From positions 62,001 to 126,000 of the forward strand of contig JADJVK010000006.1 in NCBI GenBank assembly GCA_016710625.1: 64,000 nt of DNA, given 5' to 3'. Source of the stretch: Saprospiraceae bacterium. Lineage in GTDB: Bacteria > Bacteroidota > Bacteroidia > Chitinophagales > Saprospiraceae. Positions within the stretch are counted from its first letter, which is position 1, and each line of letters begins with the position of its first letter. The notes under the pieces were generated by a model. That model saw only the letters and a list, made by a program, of their open reading frames with translations. It was not told where the DNA came from and ran no database searches. Positions 56,492 to 64,000 of the stretch are shown one piece after another. The position numbers and the translations under genes were made by a program.

Positions 56492-58645
56492 ATGAAACTT
56501 GGAATATCCATATTTTTTATTTTTTCTACACTAAATATTTTTTCTCAAACAAAATTAATTGGTTTAGAAGATTTTAGAAATCCTGCATTACAGCCCAAAA
56601 CTTTAAGCCAACTTGGCTTTAGGGGCGAGACAGATAGATTTGTTTATGTGAACGATAGTTCTGAACTAATTCAAGGAATGGCTTATGAAACTAGGTTTGA
56701 AACTATTTTAAATTTGCCGACTTTGAATGCTGCATTAAAGACTTTAGGCATAGATGAAAGAAAGTCCTTTCCTTCGATTTCTTGGAGAGATTCATTGCAC
56801 TTTACTTTTACAGATAAAAATTCATTGATTCAATATGATTTTTCAACAAAATCGGCTCAAAAAATTGCTTCGTGGGAGGAAGGAGCTGCAAATCAAGATT
56901 TTAATATTTTGACAGGAAATTTAGCATATACCAAAGATGGAAATTTATATTTCTATAATAGTAAAACTTTAAAATCCATTCCATTATCGAAAGATGGTAG
57001 CCATAATTTAGTTTATGGAGAGTCCGTTCATCGCAATGAATTCGGCATAACTAAAGGTACTTTTTGGTCAAATTCTGGTAACTTATTAGCATTTTATAGA
57101 ATGGATCAAAGTATGGTAACTGACTATCAATTAGTTACTTACACCTCTACTCCAGCAGTTCAGAACTTGATAAAGTACCCAATGGCTGGTGCAACTAGTC
57201 ATCAAGTAACGGTAGGTGTATATAATTCATTGACAAATAAAACTATTTATCTTCAAACAGGGGAACCAAAAGATCAATATTTGACAAATATTACTTGGAG
57301 TCCTGATGATAAGTATATTTATATCGCACATTTGAATAGGGATCAAAACGTGATGAATATGTGTAGATATGATGTTGCAACAGGGAAATTGGATAAAATG
57401 CTGTTTGAGGAAAAACATCCAAAATACGTTGAACCAGAGCATAATGTCGTTTTTGTTCCTAATTCAACAGATTTTTTAGTGTTTAGTAAAAGAGATGGTA
57501 GAAGTAATTTGTATCAATATAAATTTGATGGAACTTATGTTAGACAATTGACCGCAGGTCCACATAATGTAAATGAAGTTTTAGGATTTAGTCAAAAAGG
57601 AGATATTATATTTGTAACAGCTGTTCATGAAGAAACTCCTTTGGAAACCCATTGTTATTATGCCTATTTGAATAAGGATTTTTCCTATTTAATCAGATCT
57701 ACACATGAAAGAGGAACACATAGAGCACAAGCAAGCAAAAGAGGAACTTTAATTATTGATACCTATTCAAATGATAAAACACCTTATGTGGCAAGAGTAA
57801 TGGAAGCTGGAAGCGGAATGTTAACTAACACTGTTTTCACAGCACCCAACCCATTGAAGGATTATAATTTTAGTTATCCATTAGTTTTTCAATTGAAATC
57901 TGCTGATGATAGTTATACATTGTATAATAGGATGATTTTACCACCAAATTTTGATTACAGTAAAAAATATCCTGTAATGATTTATCTATATGGTGGACCA
58001 CATGCTCAGATGATTCAAGAAAAATGGTTGAGTAATGCGGATTATTTTTTAATGCACATGGCAGCAAAAGGATATATTGTTTACACCATTGACAATAGAG
58101 GATCTGGAAACAGAAGCTTAGATTTTGAAAATGCAACTTTCGGAAAATTGGGAGAGGTGGAAATGCAAGACCAATTAGTAGGCATCAATTATTTGAAAAA
58201 ACAAACTTTTGTAGATACCACTAGAATGGGTTGTTTCGGTTGGAGTTTTGGCGGGTTTTTAACAACATATATTACTTTGAAAAATCCGAATTTATTTAAA
58301 GCATCAGTAGCTGGTGGTCCTGTTACAGATTGGAAAATGTATGAAATCATGTACACTGAGCGATATATGGATACACCAGAGAAAAACCCAGAGGGATATA
58401 AAAATGCAGATTTGAAGAATTTGATACCCAATCTAAAAAGTAAACTTTTATTGATACATGGGCAACAAGATGATGTTGTGTTACCTCAACATACTTTTTC
58501 ATTAGTTAATGAATGTATCGCAAAAGGTGTTCTTGTGGATTATTTCCCTTATCCGAATCATGCTCATAATGTAAGAGGAAAGGATAGAATACATTTATAT
58601 AAAAAAATTGAAGATTATTTCGATCAATATCTTATGAATAAATAA
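56492..58645 (+). CDS. S9B family dipeptidyl peptidase (DPP IV-like)
   Basis: 717 residues. Signal peptide MKLGISIFFIFSTLNIFS then QTK. A propeller N-terminal domain (about 40-450) and an alpha/beta-hydrolase domain with IYLYGGPHAQMI, DNRGSGNRSLDFE and GWSFGGFL (Ser585), GQQDDVV (Asp660) and NHAHN (His692), spaced as in DPP IV (Ser-Asp 75, Asp-His 32). It should remove X-Pro or similar dipeptides from peptides in the periplasm. Its stop overlaps the era start (TAATG), so it is translationally coupled with era, an unusual pairing. Confidence 0.9.
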   Translation: MKLGISIFFIFSTLNIFSQTKLIGLEDFRNPALQPKTLSQLGFRGETDRFVYVNDSSELIQGMAYETRFETILNLPTLNAALKTLGIDERKSFPSISWRDSLHFTFTDKNSLIQYDFSTKSAQKIASWEEGAANQDFNILTGNLAYTKDGNLYFYNSKTLKSIPLSKDGSHNLVYGESVHRNEFGITKGTFWSNSGNLLAFYRMDQSMVTDYQLVTYTSTPAVQNLIKYPMAGATSHQVTVGVYNSLTNKTIYLQTGEPKDQYLTNITWSPDDKYIYIAHLNRDQNVMNMCRYDVATGKLDKMLFEEKHPKYVEPEHNVVFVPNSTDFLVFSKRDGRSNLYQYKFDGTYVRQLTAGPHNVNEVLGFSQKGDIIFVTAVHEETPLETHCYYAYLNKDFSYLIRSTHERGTHRAQASKRGTLIIDTYSNDKTPYVARVMEAGSGMLTNTVFTAPNPLKDYNFSYPLVFQLKSADDSYTLYNRMILPPNFDYSKKYPVMIYLYGGPHAQMIQEKWLSNADYFLMHMAAKGYIVYTIDNRGSGNRSLDFENATFGKLGEVEMQDQLVGINYLKKQTFVDTTRMGCFGWSFGGFLTTYITLKNPNLFKASVAGGPVTDWKMYEIMYTERYMDTPEKNPEGYKNADLKNLIPNLKSKLLLIHGQQDDVVLPQHTFSLVNECIAKGVLVDYFPYPNHAHNVRGKDRIHLYKKIEDYFDQYLMNK

Positions 58646-59553
58646 TGACAAATAACAAACATAAAGCTGGATTTGTAAATATTATTGGACGTCCGAATGT
58701 CGGTAAATCAACCCTGATGAATGCTTTAGTAGGGGAGAAGATGTCAATAATTACCAACAAACCACAGACTACTCGGCACAGAATAGTTGGAATTATCAAT
58801 GCTGAAAATTTCCAAATTGTTTTTTCCGATACGCCGGGATATATCAAAAAGCCATCTTACAAAATGCAAGAATCTATGAACAAATTTGTTCATGGGTCCT
58901 TCGAAGATGCAGATATCATTCTTTTTGTAATCGATCCGAGAGATACTTTTGAAGAAGATGATCCTTTTCTGGAGAAGATGAAAAAATCTACTGCTCCTAT
59001 TTTCTTGGTTATCAATAAAATGGATTTATTGACAGCTGAGGAGCTAGAGAAAGTAGAGGCTTGGTGGAAAGAGCATTTAACATTTGAGCAAGTTTTTCAT
59101 ATTTCAGCATTGAATAAGAAAAATACTACTGTACTTTTAGATGAAATAATTGGATCAATTCCCTTTAGTGAGCCATACTACCCAAAAGATCAACTAACGG
59201 ATAGACCTGAAAGATTTTTTGTGGCAGAAATCATTAGAGAGAAAATTCTATTATTGTATGGTCAAGAGATTCCTTATTCCTGTGAGGTTTATGTACAATC
59301 TTTCAAAGAAACGAAAACAAAACATGGAGCTGATATAACAAATATTGCAGCAGAAATTTTTGTTTCTAGAAAAACACAAAAACCAATAATTATTGGAAAA
59401 AATGGTGATTCTATTAAGAGATTGGGGACTGAAGCAAGAAAGACTTTAGAAGAATGGTTGGAGCAAAAAGTGTTTTTAGAATTACATGTGAAAGTGAAAG
59501 AAAATTGGCGAGATGACCACTCTTTATTGAAGAATTTTGGATATGAAGATTAA
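58645..59553 (+). CDS. era: GTPase Era
   Basis: 302 residues. G1 GRPNVGKS (15-22), G2 region ITNKPQTTRHRIVG, G3 DTPGYIKK, G4 NKMD and a C-terminal KH domain (about 205-300) with PIIIGKNGDSIKRLG. Era binds the 3' end of 16S rRNA and checks 30S assembly. The start overlaps the upstream peptidase stop by one base, and the next gene follows after 3 nt. Confidence 0.95.
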   Translation: MTNNKHKAGFVNIIGRPNVGKSTLMNALVGEKMSIITNKPQTTRHRIVGIINAENFQIVFSDTPGYIKKPSYKMQESMNKFVHGSFEDADIILFVIDPRDTFEEDDPFLEKMKKSTAPIFLVINKMDLLTAEELEKVEAWWKEHLTFEQVFHISALNKKNTTVLLDEIIGSIPFSEPYYPKDQLTDRPERFFVAEIIREKILLLYGQEIPYSCEVYVQSFKETKTKHGADITNIAAEIFVSRKTQKPIIIGKNGDSIKRLGTEARKTLEEWLEQKVFLELHVKVKENWRDDHSLLKNFGYED

Positions 59554-59556
59554 AAT

Positions 59557-60411
59557 ATGGAACAATCATTAATTATAAAGATTGGAGCCAGAAACACAAA
59601 TAATGAACTTTATTACGCTAAAAAAGTAAGTGAACTGCTTTTTGATATTGCAATTGAAAATGAAATTGTTCCAATAGAAAGCGGTTTGGACAATTTTGAA
59701 ACTGTGTCAAGTGATTTGTTATCAGTTGGTTATGTTGATTTAGTTGTAAAAAAACTTGTTGACCAAAAGTTTGAATTGATAAATGGGGTTTGTAATGCAG
59801 CCCTTTTAGATAGATTTCAACAAAATTATTGCTTTTATACTAAAAGAAAAGATATTTCCTTTCAAGGGATATTTGAACAAGATTCTAATCATTCAATTCT
59901 AGTTGATAGTGAAGTATTGAAAGAGAGTTTACTAGCTTTGAATAGGCATTTAAACATCACAGTTTCGACAATTAATTCTTCAAATTTTGAACAAATTTTC
60001 AAACAAACCGATTGGGATGCTATCATTTTTCCAAATGAATTAATCAATGGGATATCAGCAGAGTTGATTGAAAATGAATTGATTAGCTTGTCTCCTAAAG
60101 AATTTCCACCTGCTCCTGCAACTGGGATTATTGTTTTACAAACCCTTGAAAACAATTTATTTTTACGAAAAAAATTAGTTGAAATACATCAAAATAAGAT
60201 AGGCAGGATATCTAATGTAGAGCGAAAAACTCAACAACTGTTGTCCTTAGATAATAGAAATCAATTTGCAATCCATTGTGAAACGGATGCTGCCGATAAT
60301 TTTCATGTTTGGGCAAATTTGTTGGATAACAGCGATATTAAAAAATGTAGAATTTCAAGTAGCACTACTTTTAAATTAGCAGAATCAATTGTGAATCAAT
60401 TGACTAAATAG
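59557..60411 (+). CDS. Degenerate hydroxymethylbilane-synthase-like protein
   Basis: 284 residues, close to HemC length (about 300). The start IKIGARNTNNELYYAKKVSE resembles IRIGTRKSxLALxQA of HemC; FPPAPATGIIVLQTLENN matches the PAPGQGxLxIQ element, and VERKTQQLL the ERAFL helix. However, the catalytic DxAVHSxKD segment reads VDLVVKKLVDQKFEL (no clear equivalent of the catalytic Asp), and the GGC cofactor-cysteine motif is replaced by LDNRNQFAIHCETDAAD. Activity as a porphobilinogen deaminase is therefore unlikely; it may be a paralogue with another function or an inactive relative. It sits 3 nt after era. The homology call is by eye. Confidence 0.55.
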   Translation: MEQSLIIKIGARNTNNELYYAKKVSELLFDIAIENEIVPIESGLDNFETVSSDLLSVGYVDLVVKKLVDQKFELINGVCNAALLDRFQQNYCFYTKRKDISFQGIFEQDSNHSILVDSEVLKESLLALNRHLNITVSTINSSNFEQIFKQTDWDAIIFPNELINGISAELIENELISLSPKEFPPAPATGIIVLQTLENNLFLRKKLVEIHQNKIGRISNVERKTQQLLSLDNRNQFAIHCETDAADNFHVWANLLDNSDIKKCRISSSTTFKLAESIVNQLTK

Positions 60412-60438
60412 TTTTTTTTGTTTGGAAACGAATCTTTT

Positions 60439-62943
60439 ATGAATAAATTTTTATTTGTTATATCTCTCTTTTTTGTATTTATAATTGCAAAAAATAATCA
60501 AATTGTAACTAAAGTGGATAGCAATTTACGTCCCTATGAATTACAAGATTTTATCAAATCCTACCCAAGTTACGATTTGGATGTCGAAGCTTATCAAAGA
60601 GCTGTTTTGCAAGCAAAAGAAGATATTAATAATCAAAGCAATAGAGCTGCATCATGGCAATATGAAGGTCCTGAAAATATTGGAGGAAGGATTACTGCCA
60701 TCGCTGTAAGCCCAACAGATACGAACACATTTTATATCGGAACACCCAATAATGGCATATTTAAAACTACGGATGGAGGAAAAAATTTTTCTCCAATTTT
60801 CGATGATCAATCAAATTTGAGTGTTGGTTGCATTGCTATTCATCCGACTAATCCATCCATAATTTATGCTGGGACTGGAGATCCAGTTGTTTCTGGTTAT
60901 CCATTTGTGGGTAATGGATTGTACAAATCACTGGATGCTGGAAAAAATTGGAGTTATATAGGTTTGGAGGATACAAAAGTGATCAATAAAATAGCAATTG
61001 ACCCACAAAATCCCAATAATATATATGTTGCTACCATGGGTTTATCCATGAAAAGAACTGATGATAGAGGTTTGTATAAATCAACAGATGGTGGAAAAAC
61101 ATGGAAAAAAATATTGTTTATAGATAATCAAACTGGTTGTTCGAATGTATTAATAAACCCACAAAACCCAAATATTGTATTTACTACAACTTGGACAAGA
61201 ATTAGAAATCAATATGAAAGTTTGGTTAGTGGTGATTCAAGTAGAATTTATAGAAGTTTGGATGGCGGACTGAATTGGACTAAATTAGTAAATGGTTTAC
61301 CTGATAAAAAAAGGCTTTCGAAATGGGGAATTTGTATGAGCAAAACAAATCCAAACAAATTGTATGCAATTCCTGTGGATTCAACACTGAATCACGAAGG
61401 AGTTTATGTTACAAGAAACAATGGAGATTCGTTTACAAAAATTTCTTCCAATCTAAACAAAAATACTTATGGTGGATTCGGTTGGTATTTTGGAAAATTA
61501 GAAGTTCATCCTAAAAATGATTCGGTGCTATTTGTTTGTGGTGTAGATTTAAGTAAAACAACAAATGGTGGGAAGAATTTTGATTTAAGTGGACCAAAAT
61601 GGAATACATATGAATTTCATGCTGACAAACACGATATCCAATTTTTGAGCGATTCAAGTTTTTTGATAGCAACGGATGGAGGACTTTATAAAACTACGGA
61701 TAATGGAAATAATTTTAAACATTTTGACAATTTACCATTAACACAGTTTTATCGAGTTGCATACAATCCATTTGCATCAAGTGAATATTTTGGAGGTGCT
61801 CAAGATAATGGAACTACTGGTGGAAATAATGACATAAAACAATTTTGGCCAAGAATCTTTGGTGGTGATGGTTTTCAACCCATTTTTGACCCTAAAACAG
61901 CGGATAAAGTTTTGGTTTCTACACAAAATGGAGGGATCGCAATTTTGGATAATGGAGCATATGTAACTGCAGATTTTGGTGTCAATCAAAAAGATAGAGT
62001 CAATTGGGATATGCCGATTCATTTAAATGAAAAGGACTCAAATTTGATGTATTTAGGAACCTACAGAGTGTATAAAAATACCAATGGTTTCAATCCGATT
62101 TGGGACTCGGTCAGTACAGATTTGACAGATGGTATTCTTACAGCTGAGTCTTTTCATAATATTTCAGCAATTCATAGTTCAGCAATAGATGAAAATATCG
62201 TTTATGCAGGAACATCCGATGCAAATGTTTGGACGAGTACTGATGGAGCAATTAATTGGAGAAATATAACTGCTGGATTACCAGAGTATTATGTGTCTTC
62301 TGTGAAGGCTTCTCCAAATGTGAAGAACAATGTATATGTGACACATACTGGTTATAAATGGGATAATTATATTCCACATATACATAAATCAATGGATAAT
62401 GGGAAGACTTGGACTGATATCAGTGGGAATTTAGTGAATGCAGCAATTAATGATGTTTATATCATGAAAGGTTTTGAGAATTTGCTTTTTGTTGCAACAG
62501 ATATGGGCGTTTATTACACCATAAATGGAGGTCTGTTTTGGAATAGATTAGGAAATAATATGCCGATTATTAAATGTACCGATATTGAATATAATCCAGA
62601 ATTAAAAAGAATATTTGTAGGGACTTATGCTAGATCGATGATGAGTATTGATATTACGGAGCTTTTAACAAGTTCTGAAAACATATTAAAAGACGAGCAA
62701 AATATAAGTATGTCTCCCACATTGCTTTTCTCCAATCAATTAAATGTCAAATCGAATAATAACATTGAAAATGTAGATTGTTCCATTTATTCTATCAATG
62801 GCAATTTAGTTGAAAAACAACATTTTAATATCCAAAATGGTAATAATAATTTGGTTTTCAATGGGTTGAATGTAGGAGCTTATGTGCTTTCGATGTCAAA
62901 AAATGGGAAAATCATCTATTCCCAAAAATTCATTAAACAATAA
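60439..62943 (+). CDS. T9SS-exported VPS10/BNR propeller protein
   Basis: 834 residues from ATG 60439 (MNKFLFVISLFFVFIIAKNN, a signal peptide); an upstream TTG at 60418 is less likely. The body is a ten-bladed-type propeller with many Asp boxes (KTTDGGKNFSPI, KSLDAGKNWSYI, KSTDGGKTWKKI, RSLDGGLNWTKL, KSMDNGKTWTDI) and HADKHDIQF, matching HADKHALEW of giant protein B. The C-terminus (about 760-834, QLNVKSNNNIENVDC to SQKFIKQ) is a T9SS type A sorting domain. These proteins are usually called sortilin-like or glycosyl-hydrolase-like; a true catalytic role is unproven. It follows the HemC-like gene by 27 nt and ends the run. Confidence 0.85.
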   Translation: MNKFLFVISLFFVFIIAKNNQIVTKVDSNLRPYELQDFIKSYPSYDLDVEAYQRAVLQAKEDINNQSNRAASWQYEGPENIGGRITAIAVSPTDTNTFYIGTPNNGIFKTTDGGKNFSPIFDDQSNLSVGCIAIHPTNPSIIYAGTGDPVVSGYPFVGNGLYKSLDAGKNWSYIGLEDTKVINKIAIDPQNPNNIYVATMGLSMKRTDDRGLYKSTDGGKTWKKILFIDNQTGCSNVLINPQNPNIVFTTTWTRIRNQYESLVSGDSSRIYRSLDGGLNWTKLVNGLPDKKRLSKWGICMSKTNPNKLYAIPVDSTLNHEGVYVTRNNGDSFTKISSNLNKNTYGGFGWYFGKLEVHPKNDSVLFVCGVDLSKTTNGGKNFDLSGPKWNTYEFHADKHDIQFLSDSSFLIATDGGLYKTTDNGNNFKHFDNLPLTQFYRVAYNPFASSEYFGGAQDNGTTGGNNDIKQFWPRIFGGDGFQPIFDPKTADKVLVSTQNGGIAILDNGAYVTADFGVNQKDRVNWDMPIHLNEKDSNLMYLGTYRVYKNTNGFNPIWDSVSTDLTDGILTAESFHNISAIHSSAIDENIVYAGTSDANVWTSTDGAINWRNITAGLPEYYVSSVKASPNVKNNVYVTHTGYKWDNYIPHIHKSMDNGKTWTDISGNLVNAAINDVYIMKGFENLLFVATDMGVYYTINGGLFWNRLGNNMPIIKCTDIEYNPELKRIFVGTYARSMMSIDITELLTSSENILKDEQNISMSPTLLFSNQLNVKSNNNIENVDCSIYSINGNLVEKQHFNIQNGNNNLVFNGLNVGAYVLSMSKNGKIIYSQKFIKQ

Positions 62944-63042
62944 AAAATTAACATTAACTTAATATTGGATTTTATTATTTACCAAAACATTGTTGGAATT
63001 TTGCAAAAATTATAATAGCAAATTGAAATAAACAAGGACATC

Positions 63043-63690
63043 ATGAATTTAAACAAGATTTTTTCGTTTTTTGTACCTAAAGACAAGGTATTTTTTAATT
63101 TATTTGATAGAGCTTCCACAAATTTAGTAGAGACAGCTGTTGCATTAAAGAGTATGCTTAACGAGCCTAATAAAGAGGTAAGAAGCACTTATATTAAGAA
63201 AATATCTGACTTAGAACATGTTGGAGATGAATTAACTCACGAATTATTTACAGAGTTAAGTTCTAATTTTATTACACCTTTCGATAGAGAAGATATCCAT
63301 TATTTAGCAACATCTTTAGATGATATAAATGACTATATTTTTGCTTCTGCAAAAAGAGTTGATTTATATAATATTGATAAGGTAACGGCACCAATGATTC
63401 GTCTTTCTGAATTATTAGAAGAGTCAGTTATGCTAATTCACAAATCAATAACCTTATTAAAAAATCTTGACAATTATACATTGTTGAGGGAGAATTTGGT
63501 GAAAATCAATAGTTTAGAAAATCATGCTGATGATATTTTCAATCTTGCAATTGCTGATTTATTCAATCATGAAAAAGATGCAATTAATTTGATCAAACAT
63601 CAAGAGATTTTACAGCACCTTGAGACAGCAACTGACAAATGTGAAGATGTTGCGAATGTGATAGAAACTATTATGATCAAAAATTCTTAA
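63043..63690 (+). CDS. DUF47/PhoU-like regulator of PiT phosphate transport
   Basis: 215 residues, all helical. VPKDKVFFNLFDRASTNLVE at the start, KKISDLEHVGDELTHELFTE, ITPFDREDIHYLATSLDDIN and DKCEDVANVIETIM are typical DUF47 (PhoU-related) motifs, with acidic D/E-rich metal-binding helices. In many bacteria it is paired with a PiT permease and modulates it; here the permease begins 10 nt downstream. Confidence 0.92.
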   Translation: MNLNKIFSFFVPKDKVFFNLFDRASTNLVETAVALKSMLNEPNKEVRSTYIKKISDLEHVGDELTHELFTELSSNFITPFDREDIHYLATSLDDINDYIFASAKRVDLYNIDKVTAPMIRLSELLEESVMLIHKSITLLKNLDNYTLLRENLVKINSLENHADDIFNLAIADLFNHEKDAINLIKHQEILQHLETATDKCEDVANVIETIMIKNS

Positions 63691-63700
63691 TTGCCAAACG

Positions 63701-64000
63701 ATGACATTATTAATCACAATTATAGTGTTGGCGCTGATTTTTGACTATATCAATGGTTTTCATGATGCTGCCAACTCAATTGCAACTGTAGTTTCCACAA
63801 AAGTATTAACACCATTTCAAGCTGTTTTATGGGCAGCATTTTTTAATGCAATTGTATTAGTTCTATGTAAAAACCACTGGTTGGGTTTTGAAATGAAAGT
63901 TGCAGATGCGATAGCAAAAATCGTTAAAACTGAAGCGATTTCATTGAATGTTATTTTGGCAGGATTGATTGCTGCTATTACTTGGAATTTATTTACATGG
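63701..64000 (+). CDS. PiT-family inorganic phosphate permease, 3' end cut by window edge
   Basis: The first 100 residues. MTLLITIIVLALIFDYINGF followed by HDAANSIATVVSTKVLTP is the conserved GFHDAANxIAT motif of PiT transporters; two further TM helices follow (QAVLWAAFFNAIVLVL; NVILAGLIAAITWNLF). It imports phosphate using a proton or sodium gradient. It forms an operon with the DUF47 gene 10 nt upstream. Confidence 0.93.
   Translation, partial: MTLLITIIVLALIFDYINGFHDAANSIATVVSTKVLTPFQAVLWAAFFNAIVLVLCKNHWLGFEMKVADAIAKIVKTEAISLNVILAGLIAAITWNLFTW

Overview
The window looks like chromosomal DNA of a Bacteroidota bacterium, most likely a Saprospirales or Chitinophagales relative. The support is AT-rich sequence, -7 promoter elements of the TAnnTTTG type, secreted proteins ending in type IX secretion (T9SS) sorting domains of both the sorting A and gliding/CHU type, and family markers such as DUF5362 membrane proteins, a Porin_10-like porin, OmpA with thrombospondin-3 repeats, a LuxC-type acyl-CoA reductase and HYR/dockerin/cohesin surface proteins. 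The taxonomic placement is inference. No rRNA, tRNA, CRISPR array, insertion sequence or phage gene was recognised.

Left part (1-24.5 kb): an edge-truncated thiolase (-), a decayed alpha-2-macroglobulin-like gene, two secreted TonB-C-domain paralogues, a small membrane protein, an M23 peptidase (-), then ftsX followed by three tandem DUF5362-like membrane genes. A metallophosphoesterase, rbfA and a porin follow on the minus strand. Next come a channel-like 2-TM protein overlapping a YggS-type PLP protein, the convergent pair acyl-CoA reductase/rluD, a CHU-type surface protein, a DEAD-box helicase gene broken by many homopolymer indels, a Sua5-type tRNA threonylcarbamoylation gene, and two secreted proteins of unknown role, one glycine-rich and frameshifted.

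Centre (24.8-54 kb): three plus-strand genes for modular T9SS cargo proteins. Reconstructed lengths are about 3990, 4085 and 1019 residues. Each ends with the same module order: HYR-like repeats, carboxypeptidase-regulatory-like domain, dockerin-like duplicated loop, cohesin-like domain, T9SS type A sorting domain. The first two carry different N-termini (a beta-helix and a VPS10/BNR propeller plus 15 tandem 78-residue Ig-like units) but share a nearly identical 3' cassette of about 4.2 kb including terminator. A 65-nt exact copy of the cassette's coding end lies stranded at 21962-22026, beside the Sua5 gene. The cassette also uses visibly different codons from the N-terminal parts. These observations suggest a recombining C-terminal cassette joined to variable N-terminal modules. 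All three genes carry frameshifts, mostly in homopolymers, so sequencing or assembly error must be separated from real decay or phase variation.

Right part (54-64 kb): Mn-type superoxide dismutase and an OmpA/TSP3 protein on the minus strand. On the plus strand is a tightly packed run: S9B dipeptidyl peptidase, era, a hydroxymethylbilane-synthase-like gene lacking catalytic residues, and a second propeller T9SS protein. It is followed by a DUF47/PhoU-like protein and a PiT phosphate permease that runs off the edge.
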